A DNA stretch of 48,075 bases from Gemmatimonadales bacterium (GTDB taxonomy: Bacteria > Gemmatimonadota > Gemmatimonadetes > Longimicrobiales > Gaopeijiaceae): contig REEG01000130.1 in the NCBI GenBank assembly GCA_007695195.1, positions 1-48,075 of the forward strand, read 5' to 3'. Positions within the stretch are counted from its first letter, which is position 1, and each line of letters opens with the position of its first letter. The notes under the pieces are model-generated. The model was given only the letters and a program-made list of their open reading frames with translations, searched no databases and was not told the origin of the DNA. Position numbers and translations under genes: made by a program. Below are positions 41,725-48,075 of this stretch, piece after piece.

Positions 41725-42908
41725 GCCGATACCAATCCCGTGAGGTGGCCCAGATTCTTGAAGAAGATCCGGGCGTGAGCGAGGGGGCGGGCCTTCACCA
41801 GCTCCTTCTGCATGTATCCCTCGAAGGTCAGTTCCTGGACGTCCCGGTCCCGGCAGATGGCCACGAAGCGCTCTCGGCGCTCGTCGTCCGTGTACCAGAA
41901 CCGCTGCATGAGGCCCAGGACCCAGAAGACCTGCCCATGGGTCTTGAGGAACCGCTTACGAGCCTGCGCCAGAACCTTGACGTTTCCCGTCTGCAGCACT
42001 TCGTCTCCCACCTCCGCCGCCAGGCGTCCGCCGGTCATGGCGTAGAAGATTCCCTCTCCCGAGGAGGGGGCCACCACCCCGGCGGCATCTCCCGCCAGGA
42101 TCACATCTCGCCCATTGTCCCAGTGGGGGAGCGGCTTGAGGGGAATGGGAGCGCCTTCCTTCCGAATGGTGCGGGCTTCGGCGAGTCCCGTCTGTTCCCG
42201 GAGGGTCGAGATGGCGCCGCGCATGTCGAAGCCGCGCATTGAGGTCCCGGTCCCCACCGAGGTGGTGTGGCCGTGGGGAAAGACCCAGGCGTAGAAGTCC
42301 GGTGAGAGGGTGGACCGGTAATAGACGTCGCAGCGCTGCGGCTCGAAGGCCTCGGTGGCCACGTCCGGAGACTCGATGATCTCGTGGTAGGCGAAGACGA
42401 ACTTCCCCTTGTCCGAGTCCGGTACCTCCTGGCGTGCCACCTGGGAGAGGGCCCCATCGGCCCCTACCACGAGGCGTGCCGCGATGCTCTCTTCCTCTCC
42501 ACCGCGGCTGGAGCCGGCGGTGTAGCGCACCACGGCGGAGCCGTCCCGCTGCCGCTCGATGTTCTTGTAGGTCCCCGTGACACGGGTGGCCCCGGCGGAG
42601 GCGGCCCGGGTCCGGAGCCATTCATCGAAGGGACCCCGATCCACCATCCCCACGAACCCATTCCCCACGGGAATGTCCACCTTCTCTCCCCGCGGAGAGA
42701 GGATCCGGGCGGTGTCCACCTGGTTTACCAGGATCGACTCGGGGACGTCAAAGGCCTCCATGAGTCGGGGTGGGACGGCCCCTCCGCACGGTTTTGCCCG
42801 CCCTGCCCGGTCCAGGAGGACCACGTCGTGCCCCTTCTGTGCCAGTTCGTGGGCTGCAGTGGCCCCGGAGGGACCACCTCCAACAACGACGACGTCTACC
42901 TTCTTCAT
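41721..42908 (-). CDS. bchP: Geranylgeranyl reductase (bacteriochlorophyll)
   Basis: 395-residue FAD-dependent reductase that hydrogenates the geranylgeranyl tail to phytyl. FAD motif VVVVGGGPSGATAAHELA (10-19), the strongly conserved KPCGGAVPPRL, VGADGALSQVAR, FYAWVFPHGHTTSVGTGT and the FAD-binding ILAGDAAGVVAPSSGEGIFYAM are present, followed by RFLKTHGQVFWVLGLMQRFWY, which separates BchP from archaeal homologues. GGAGGAG precedes the ATG; the start overlaps the bciB stop by 4 bp. It is in the middle of the pigment operon. Confidence 0.96.
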   Translation of the reverse strand: MKKVDVVVVGGGPSGATAAHELAQKGHDVVLLDRAGRAKPCGGAVPPRLMEAFDVPESILVNQVDTARILSPRGEKVDIPVGNGFVGMVDRGPFDEWLRTRAASAGATRVTGTYKNIERQRDGSAVVRYTAGSSRGGEEESIAARLVVGADGALSQVARQEVPDSDKGKFVFAYHEIIESPDVATEAFEPQRCDVYYRSTLSPDFYAWVFPHGHTTSVGTGTSMRGFDMRGAISTLREQTGLAEARTIRKEGAPIPLKPLPHWDNGRDVILAGDAAGVVAPSSGEGIFYAMTGGRLAAEVGDEVLQTGNVKVLAQARKRFLKTHGQVFWVLGLMQRFWYTDDERRERFVAICRDRDVQELTFEGYMQKELVKARPLAHARIFFKNLGHLTGLVSA

Positions 42909-44167
42909 GATCTCTCCTCCGGTTCCGGCTGCAGTCCGTAAGGGCTGGCGAGGTCCCACACATGGGACGGGATCATCCGCTTGATCCGACGCGGGTGGTG
43001 GCGCCGGAGTTGGATGATGGATTCCACGGCTTTCATCTCGACCCGGGTGCGGGCGAATTCAGTTCCCGCCGGGCCCAGGAGCGGCATGAGGCGTCCCACG
43101 ATGGGACGGGCCCACGACGGCATCTTCCGCAGGGGAAGGCCATCGGCGCTCCGCTGTACGGCTTTCATGAACGACTGGACGGCTCCCTTGCGGCGCCCCC
43201 GACTGGTGGGTTCCTCCAGGGCGAGTTCTTCACCCAGGAGCTCCACCATCTCCCGGCCCCGCTCGTTGCGGATGATGAGCCACTGGTCCCCATCTCCGCC
43301 CATATAGCCCACCGTGAGATCCGAGAGGACGTTCACGTAGTCCACGCAGCTCCGGCAGGTGAGGGGGAAGAAGTCCTGGGGGAGCTCCGAGAGGGGGAGT
43401 TGCAGGAAGGGGATTTCCCGGACTTCTCCATCGCGGAAGCGCACTTCCACGTGGTAGTCCGCCCGGAATTCCAGGTAGGTGATCTCGTCGGGTCGATCCG
43501 AGAGCTTGGCCAGGAAGTGGTGGAAGTTATCGGTGGTGGTGTTGTCGCTGCATGGCGTTCCCACCACCCGGAGTTCATCCAGCTCCAGGGTCTCCTGGAG
43601 AGCCCGGAGGGCATGGACCTGGCAGGGGATCCCCACCACGGCCAGGCGCCGGATGCCCTGGCGTTCCACCTCATCCAGAAGGGCCAGGATGGGGGAGTAG
43701 CCCATCTTCATCCCGCGGCAGCTCTTCATCCCCCCGGCCTCCGTCACCAGCACAGGGCGGGGCCGCCAGCGGTCATCCGGATGGGCGGCGGTGGCCAGGA
43801 CTGCGTCCACCAGGCCCTCTTCCAGAAGTCGCTCCCCGATCCTGGTGGTGATCCCCGTCCACTGGGCCCCGGGGAGGGGCGAGCGGAGCCGGGCCCTGGC
43901 CAGTCTCAGGAAGGGGCCGAAGTGGAGTTCATCGGGCCGATTCGGGTCCCGGGACCGACCATGGACCTGCGCCTCCAACTCGGCGTATCGGGGTCGGATG
44001 AACTGACAGGCCGTCCCACACCGGTGGGGGTCGCTCGTCCGGGAGATGCCGCAGTCGGTGCAGAGGTCCCTGTGTACCGGTTCGGCCAGCGGATACGCCA
44101 TCACCCCTTGGCCCCCGCCGAGGACCGGGAGGGGAGAACGGGTGGGGGACTGCGTCGGGGCGGCCAT
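42905..44167 (-). CDS. bciB: BciB-like 8-vinyl reductase (F420 hydrogenase beta-subunit family)
   Basis: 420 residues of the FrhB/BciB family. The N-terminal cysteine cluster DLCTDCGISRTSDPHRCG...C (Cys36, 39, 50, 54) is followed by ACQFIRPRYAELEAQVHGR, GMKSCRGMKMGYSPILALLDEV, VGIPCQVHALRAL, VVGTPCSDNTTTDNF, YLEFRADYHVEVRF and FPLTCRSCVDYVNVLSDLTVGYMGG. These are the features of BciB, the flavin/[4Fe-4S] enzyme that reduces the C8 vinyl group of divinyl (proto)chlorophyllide with ferredoxin. The context (between bch2 and bchP) supports this over an F420 role. ATG overlaps the pucC stop by one base (TGATG). Confidence 0.9.
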   Translation of the reverse strand: MAAPTQSPTRSPLPVLGGGQGVMAYPLAEPVHRDLCTDCGISRTSDPHRCGTACQFIRPRYAELEAQVHGRSRDPNRPDELHFGPFLRLARARLRSPLPGAQWTGITTRIGERLLEEGLVDAVLATAAHPDDRWRPRPVLVTEAGGMKSCRGMKMGYSPILALLDEVERQGIRRLAVVGIPCQVHALRALQETLELDELRVVGTPCSDNTTTDNFHHFLAKLSDRPDEITYLEFRADYHVEVRFRDGEVREIPFLQLPLSELPQDFFPLTCRSCVDYVNVLSDLTVGYMGGDGDQWLIIRNERGREMVELLGEELALEEPTSRGRRKGAVQSFMKAVQRSADGLPLRKMPSWARPIVGRLMPLLGPAGTEFARTRVEMKAVESIIQLRRHHPRRIKRMIPSHVWDLASPYGLQPEPEERS

Positions 44168-45531
44168 CAACCGGGCTCCGAGAGGGCCAGGCCCCTGGCA
44201 ATGGCCGTCTGGTTGGCCAGTGCCTCACCGCCGGCGGGGCGAGGCGAGGTGCGGGGCATCCCCAGAATGATCCAGGCCGCCACCACGAAGAGGATCCCTT
44301 CGAGGATGAAGACCATGACGTATCCCAGGGTCGGGGAGCCCAGGAGGGTACGGGCCACGTCGGAGAGGATGGCGCCCATGAGTCCTCCGGTTCCGTAGGC
44401 GATGGCCTGTGACGCGCCCCAGAATCCCATACGGAGGCCGGCGCCGCCAACCTTGCCCTGGACGGTGAGGCCCATCATGGCGCCGATGGCGGCGACGGCG
44501 AAGACCCCGTTGGCCACACCAAGGGCGAAGACCGAGAGCTTCATCCCCTCGGTCCACCCCATGACCGGCATGACGGCCAGGGCCATGAGGGCCACCGCCG
44601 AGCCGATGCACCCTGCTGCCGCCCAGCGGGTGAGGGTGCCAAAGCGGGAGGCGCCGAAGGCTCCGATGGCCATTCCCAGCAGCGCCCCGCCATGCTGCAT
44701 CCCGGCGACCCTGGTGGATTCACCCGGCGTCATCCCGAAGACGGACCCGGCGAAGGGCTCCAGGATGATCTCCTGAGCCGAGTAGGCCATCATGGCCACG
44801 AAGATGAAGGTGGCGAACCGCCGGGATTGGGGGTCGCCCCACATGGCCGCGAAGGCCTCCTTGAACGACACCTCTTCCCGGTCACTCCCGCCGGTGCCCC
44901 GGAAGGCGTCCACCACGATTCCATCCCGGCGGCCCCACACCGCCACCACCGTCAGGACCATGGCCGTGCCGCAGACCCCGGCCGTCACCGCCACCATCCG
45001 GCTGTACGAGAAGGGATCCAGGAGGAAGCCGGCGATCATGGCCGTGGCGATCATCCCTGCGATCATCATGATCCAGGTGAGGGCCGCCGCTCCGGCCATC
45101 CGTCGCTCATCAACCCGTTCCGCCAGGTAGGCCAGGAAGGGAGTGGACGAGGCGCTGATCCCGAAGCCCAGGAAGAAGAAGGCCAGGACGGCGGCTCCAA
45201 TCCCGAGCAAGGTGCTCGTCTCCATGAGGGCCGTGGCGGCGGCGGCGCCGATGCCGGCCAGGACCACGATCGCCATTCCCCCCACGATCCAGGTGATTCG
45301 CTTGCCGTCGGTGTCGGACCGGAAGCCCATCCTGGGGCGCAGAAGCTGCACAGCGAAATGAAGGGCAACCAGGGCACCCGGGACGGCCGCCGCCAGGCCC
45401 AACTCCACCACCATCACCCGATTCAGGGTGGAGGTCATGATGACCATGATGGCACCGATGGAGACCTGGATCAGCGCCAGCCGAGCAATACTCGGCCAGC
45501 TCAGGCCCCGGATCTCGCCCGACCCCGTCAT
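44167..45531 (-). CDS. PucC/Bch2/LhaA-family transporter-like assembly factor
   Basis: 454-residue MFS-type membrane protein with about 12 hydrophobic segments. SIGAIMVIMTSTLNRVMVVELGL, LQLLRPRMGFRSDTDGKRITWI-type loops, STPFLAYLAERVDERRMAGAAALTWIMMI, YSAQEIILEPFAGSVFGMTPGESTRVAGMQHGGALLGM and GGAGLRMGFWGASQAIAYGTGGL identify the PucC/LhaA/Bch2 group, which aids assembly of light-harvesting complexes and may deliver bacteriochlorophyll. Its place after bchG matches the bch2 position in purple bacteria. The start overlaps bchG by 4 bp. Confidence 0.95.
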   Translation of the reverse strand: MTGSGEIRGLSWPSIARLALIQVSIGAIMVIMTSTLNRVMVVELGLAAAVPGALVALHFAVQLLRPRMGFRSDTDGKRITWIVGGMAIVVLAGIGAAAATALMETSTLLGIGAAVLAFFFLGFGISASSTPFLAYLAERVDERRMAGAAALTWIMMIAGMIATAMIAGFLLDPFSYSRMVAVTAGVCGTAMVLTVVAVWGRRDGIVVDAFRGTGGSDREEVSFKEAFAAMWGDPQSRRFATFIFVAMMAYSAQEIILEPFAGSVFGMTPGESTRVAGMQHGGALLGMAIGAFGASRFGTLTRWAAAGCIGSAVALMALAVMPVMGWTEGMKLSVFALGVANGVFAVAAIGAMMGLTVQGKVGGAGLRMGFWGASQAIAYGTGGLMGAILSDVARTLLGSPTLGYVMVFILEGILFVVAAWIILGMPRTSPRPAGGEALANQTAIARGLALSEPG

Positions 45532-46379
45532 ACTCCCCCCCTGAGAGCGAACGCGGTGATCATCATGCCGGAGACGTACAGGGGGACACCCAGGGCGCTG
45601 AGCCAGAGAGCTCGCTCACGGGGCGCCGCCAGGAACCGGGCCATCATGGGGATCTGGACCAGCAGGAGGGCACCGACGGCCAGAGCATGGCCCGGGCGGT
45701 CCCAGAAGAGGAGGAGGCCCACCACTACCACCTGGGCCACGGCCATGACGACGGAGGCGACCCAGGCCGCCCGCTTGGGGCCAAGGCGAGCCGGAAGGGA
45801 TCGGATCCCCACCCGGAGGTCGCCCTCGATGGCCTTGTAGTCGTTCAGCGTCATGATCCCGTGAGCTCCGAGGCTATAGATCAGGGCCACCAGGAGAATC
45901 TCTCCCGATGGGAGCGCCCCTCCGAGGAGGACGGCGGCTCCGGTCACCCAGGCCAATCCTTCGTAGGAGATCCCCACCGCCAGGTTGCCTACCCAGCCGT
46001 TCTCCTTGAATCGGAAGGGAGGAGCCGAGTATCCCCAGGCCAGCACCAGGGCCAGGAGGGTCGCGATGAACCCCCACGTTCCCAGGAACCAACCGGCTCC
46101 AGCCGAGACCAGCGTCCATCCGATGGCCAGCCACAGACCCCATCGTCCCGGGATCCGCCCGCTGGGGATGGGCCGATTCGGCTCATTGATTCGATCCACG
46201 TGCCGGTCGAACCAGTCGTTCACCGCCTGGCTGCTGGCGCACACCAGCGGCCCGGCCACGACGATCCCCAGAAGGGTGATGTGCCACCGGTTCCCCAGAG
46301 GGACCCCCGATGAGACCGCTCCGCAGAGGAACGCCCACATGGGGGGGAACCAGGTCACAGGCTTGAAGAGCTCCAGCAC
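45528..46379 (-). CDS. bchG: Bacteriochlorophyll/chlorophyll a synthase
   Basis: UbiA-family prenyltransferase that esterifies (bacterio)chlorophyllide with geranylgeranyl diphosphate in the membrane. Motifs: LELFKPVTWFPPMWAFLCG, the metal-binding SSQAVNDWFDRHVDRINEPNRPIPSGRI, LAWGYSAPPFRFKENGWVGN and the second Asp motif SLGAHGIMTLNDYKAIEGDLRVGIRSLP; about eight membrane segments. I use the GTG at 46379 (283 residues). The only upstream alternative, TTG at 46445 (305 residues), is the -35 box of a good promoter and lies in a PpsR operator, although a few residues before the GTG (PQPGA) resemble other BchG N-termini. First gene of the operon. Confidence 0.93.
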   Translation of the reverse strand: MLELFKPVTWFPPMWAFLCGAVSSGVPLGNRWHITLLGIVVAGPLVCASSQAVNDWFDRHVDRINEPNRPIPSGRIPGRWGLWLAIGWTLVSAGAGWFLGTWGFIATLLALVLAWGYSAPPFRFKENGWVGNLAVGISYEGLAWVTGAAVLLGGALPSGEILLVALIYSLGAHGIMTLNDYKAIEGDLRVGIRSLPARLGPKRAAWVASVVMAVAQVVVVGLLLFWDRPGHALAVGALLLVQIPMMARFLAAPRERALWLSALGVPLYVSGMMITAFALRGGV

Positions 46380-46413
46380 CGCTCCAGGCTGCGGGATCTC
46401 CCCGCCCTTCGAG

Positions 46414-46457
46414 TGTAATTTTGGGATGACGGAATGGTCTGTCAAGAAATTTAGACA
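46414..46457 (-). promoter_or_regulatory. Tandem PpsR/CrtJ-type operator upstream of bchG
   Basis: TGT-N12-ACA at 46440-46457 (TGTCAAGAAATTTAGACA) and TGT-N12-ACG at 46414-46431, one base from consensus, separated by exactly 8 bp. PpsR/CrtJ is known to bind TGT-N12-ACA, cooperatively at pairs about 8 bp apart. The ppsR gene is immediately upstream. Confidence 0.7.
46417..46445 (-). promoter_or_regulatory. bchG operon promoter
   Basis: On the minus strand: TTGACA (46445-46440), 17-bp spacer, AAAATT (46422-46417). Perfect -35 and a 3/6 -10. The -35 overlaps one PpsR site and the -10 the other, as expected for repression. Confidence 0.55.
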
Positions 46458-46466
46458 CTCAGGGTC

Positions 46467-46493
46467 AAAAAAAATGCCGCTCCTCTCGGCCGG
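46467..46493 (-). terminator. Terminator after ppsR
   Basis: On the minus strand a short GC stem (GCCG...CGGC, with an alternative CCGC...GCGG pairing) is followed by an A and eight T (A8 on the plus strand, 46467-46474). The T-run is strong, the stem short. Confidence 0.55.
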
Positions 46494-46499
46494 TGCGGG

Positions 46500-47915
46500 C
46501 TATTTCCGATCCCTGCTCGGTCCCTCCAGGTTGTAGCGACGCAGCTTTGTATAGAGGCTTTGTCGGCTGACCCCCAGGAGTTCAGCCGCCGCCGTCCGGT
46601 TGTCGTCGGTGAGTTCCAGCGCCGATTCGATGAAGTGGGCCTCCACGATGGCCGTGGTGTTCTGGACCAACTCCTTCAGCGAAACCTTGCCCACCTGGTG
46701 GGTAAGCTCGTCCATGGTGCGCGACAGGTCGCGACGCGCTGTGCGGTCCACCGCCAGCCGGCGGCTCACGTTCCGAACCATGATCCCGATTCCCGGCGGA
46801 TCCATCTCCTGGAGGAGGATTCCCGAGAGCTCCACTTCCGTCTCCATGTCCAGCTCTCCCAGGAGTGTGGTGGGGAAGAGTCGGACCACCCCGAACTTCT
46901 GGAGGTTCGCCAGGAGGACCGTGAGGTCGGCGCCGGGCCTTCCGAGCCAACGCCCCAGGCTCTCGCCCACCGCTTCGTCTTCCGACGAGAGCTGCACAAG
47001 GTCAAGGAAGGCCCGGTTCGCCCCCAGTACGCGCGCGTCCATGTCGGTGACGACCCACCCGTCCGGAGCATTGGCCAGGAGCTTCAGGGAGCGAAGGTCC
47101 CGATTCCCCATATCCGACGCCGCCATCTGGATGGGTCGGAGATGGACGAGGAAGACCCGGGATCGGTCTTCCCGGATCAGGGACGCCTCGAACCACCAGG
47201 CGCTGCCGGGCCCCAGGGTGATGGGGACCGGTTCACCCCGGCCCGTGTCGGCCACCGACGCCAGATGGCGCCGCACCTCTTCGGCCTCGTCGTAGTCCAG
47301 GTCCATCCCCTCGGGAATGCGGCTGTCCAGAAGATCGCGGAGGGGGCGTCCGAACGCCTTGCCCGCCGCCTCGTTGGCGTCCACCACCCGGCGGTTGTCC
47401 GCCTCCACCAGAAGCACCGCCTCGGTGGATCGCTGGAAGAGGAGTCGGTAGCGCGTCTCGATCTGGCGGAGTCGCCAGTAGTCACGCTCCAACGCCTGCT
47501 GGGCATCCACCAACTGCTTCTGCAGTTCGGAGAGGGCACGGAGATCCCGACCGAGAGCCAGGAGTCGGCCCTCGTCGTCGTAGCGCACCACCGTGTAGCT
47601 CACCGGGATTTCCACGCCGTCCCGGAAAACCTGGTTCACCTGGCGGTAGCGGGATGCCCCTTCGTCTCGAGCCTCCTGCAGCAGCCCCTTTACCTTGACC
47701 CGGGTCTCGGAGGTGACCGTGTCGATCCAGGCGCGCCCGACCCAGGCATCCGTCCCCTGCTGGGCGAAGGCACGGCCGCGGTGGACCTCCTCCACCGTGC
47801 CGTCGACGCCGATGAGGAGGGCCAGGTCCGAGGACGCCCGAATGAGTCGCTCTATAATGAGCTCGCCGGTGGATCCCTGGGATCCCGGCGCCGTCGTTTC
47901 AAAAATTCTATTCAA
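46500..47915 (-). CDS. ppsR: PpsR/CrtJ-type transcriptional regulator
   Basis: 471 residues. N-terminal PAS-like domain (IRASSDLALLIGVDGTVEEV...WVGRAWIDTV), a coiled Q-linker (LSELQKQLVDAQQALERDYWRL), a second PAS (RYRLLFQRSTEAVLLVEADNRRVVDANEAA), a third PAS (LLANAPDGWVVTDMDARVLGANRAFLDLV) and a C-terminal Fis-type helix-turn-helix (ALELTDDNRTAAAELLGVSRQSLYTKLRRYNL). This is the layout of PpsR/CrtJ, the repressor of photosystem genes. I find no cysteine in the whole protein, so the thiol redox switch described for Rhodobacter homologues cannot operate. Start is TTG with AAGGGG 6 bp upstream. It is followed by a terminator and by the PpsR-type operator of bchG. Confidence 0.95.
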   Translation of the reverse strand: MNRIFETTAPGSQGSTGELIIERLIRASSDLALLIGVDGTVEEVHRGRAFAQQGTDAWVGRAWIDTVTSETRVKVKGLLQEARDEGASRYRQVNQVFRDGVEIPVSYTVVRYDDEGRLLALGRDLRALSELQKQLVDAQQALERDYWRLRQIETRYRLLFQRSTEAVLLVEADNRRVVDANEAAGKAFGRPLRDLLDSRIPEGMDLDYDEAEEVRRHLASVADTGRGEPVPITLGPGSAWWFEASLIREDRSRVFLVHLRPIQMAASDMGNRDLRSLKLLANAPDGWVVTDMDARVLGANRAFLDLVQLSSEDEAVGESLGRWLGRPGADLTVLLANLQKFGVVRLFPTTLLGELDMETEVELSGILLQEMDPPGIGIMVRNVSRRLAVDRTARRDLSRTMDELTHQVGKVSLKELVQNTTAIVEAHFIESALELTDDNRTAAAELLGVSRQSLYTKLRRYNLEGPSRDRK

Positions 47916-48075
47916 CGTGGACCCCTTCTACCTGTCCGGGGGGTCCAGCCCCCGGCTCTGAAGGCGAGGAGGTGAGTGGTCGCAGCGACCAGACGTCACT
48001 GTCTGGACCTTGTCGGACCCTGGATGAAGGTCCGGGCCACTGCCGGTGCCGATTCAGCGTCGTGGGCAGAGCCGT
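47916..48075. other. Region upstream of ppsR at right edge
   Basis: Contains two inverted repeats: TGGTCGC-A-GCGACCA (47977-47991) and CCAGAC...GTCTGG (47989-48006). A minus-strand open frame enters from the right edge and stops at 47996-47998; it could be the end of another gene with these repeats as its terminator, but only 25 codons are visible. No TGT-N12-ACA site is present here. Confidence 0.35.

Noticed and set aside
42962-45840. Plus-strand open frames of 382-478 codons opposite bciB, pucC and bchG
   Set aside because: Low-complexity Gly/His/Arg/Pro translations with no recognisable motif; the minus-strand genes overlap neatly in an operon.
47977-48006. Inverted repeats upstream of ppsR as a PpsR autoregulatory site
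   Set aside because: No TGT-N12-ACA is present; they look more like hairpins at the end of a gene lying outside the window.
47996-48073. Partial minus-strand coding sequence entering from the right edge
   Set aside because: Only 25 codons, no recognisable motif; recorded only as part of the edge region.

Overview
The window is 48 kb of uninterrupted high-GC bacterial chromosome. It contains no mobile element, CRISPR array, rRNA or recognisable tRNA. The best fit is a phototrophic member of the Gemmatimonadota. This rests on a SusC/SusD outer-membrane pair in a very GC-rich, Gram-negative background with lipid A-type export and acylation genes, on several conserved-looking small proteins of no known family, and on part of a purple-bacterial-type (bacterio)chlorophyll gene cluster. 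The assignment is inferred from gene content; no taxonomic marker was searched.

Layout. 1-2.6 kb: end of an MsbA-like exporter, an LpxL/HtrB-like acyltransferase and a GT2 glycosyltransferase, tightly coupled. 2.6-13 kb: a DUF6941-type protein, small unknown proteins, a TPR protein, a zinc-ribbon protein coupled to a cupredoxin-like lipoprotein, an MshEN-domain protein coupled to a PilT-like ATPase with degenerate catalytic boxes, rpsU, and two unknown proteins sharing a C-terminal motif, separated by unusually long structured intergenic stretches. 13-18.5 kb: ssb, an enoyl-CoA hydratase and the replication block recF-dciA-gyrB. 18.6-28.4 kb: a SusC/SusD pair, a lipoprotein amidohydrolase, a CBS/DRTGG-containing family II pyrophosphatase and an SDR-DUF2867 protein. 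28.4-34.4 kb (minus strand): the complete ligase-associated DNA damage response operon (exonuclease-ligase-Lhr-like helicase-PdeM), each junction a 4-bp overlap.

34.4-48 kb is the pigment region. A MerR/B12-binding regulator of the CarH/LitR type heads a coupled operon with cruF (carotenoid 1,2-hydratase) and a single 666-residue protein that fuses a prenyl diphosphate synthase to a phytoene synthase. Its promoter (TTGACA-17-CAAAAT) is preceded and overlapped by 11-bp direct repeats, the operator geometry known for CarH photoreceptors. The same intergenic region is the upstream region of the divergent DNA repair operon. Converging on it from the right is a minus-strand pigment operon: ppsR, then bchG-bch2/pucC-bciB-bchP-crtE-hemA-hemF. 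Upstream of bchG lies a promoter embedded in two TGT-N12-ACA-type PpsR sites separated by exactly 8 bp.

How it works together: hemA and hemF feed tetrapyrrole precursors; bciB, bchG and bchP complete bacteriochlorophyll; crtE and the crtE-crtB fusion feed carotenoids and the geranylgeranyl tail; cruF hydrates the carotenoid ends; PucC/Bch2 assists light-harvesting assembly. Two distinct regulatory inputs, a PpsR-type repressor and a putative cobalamin photoreceptor, sit on the two converging operons.
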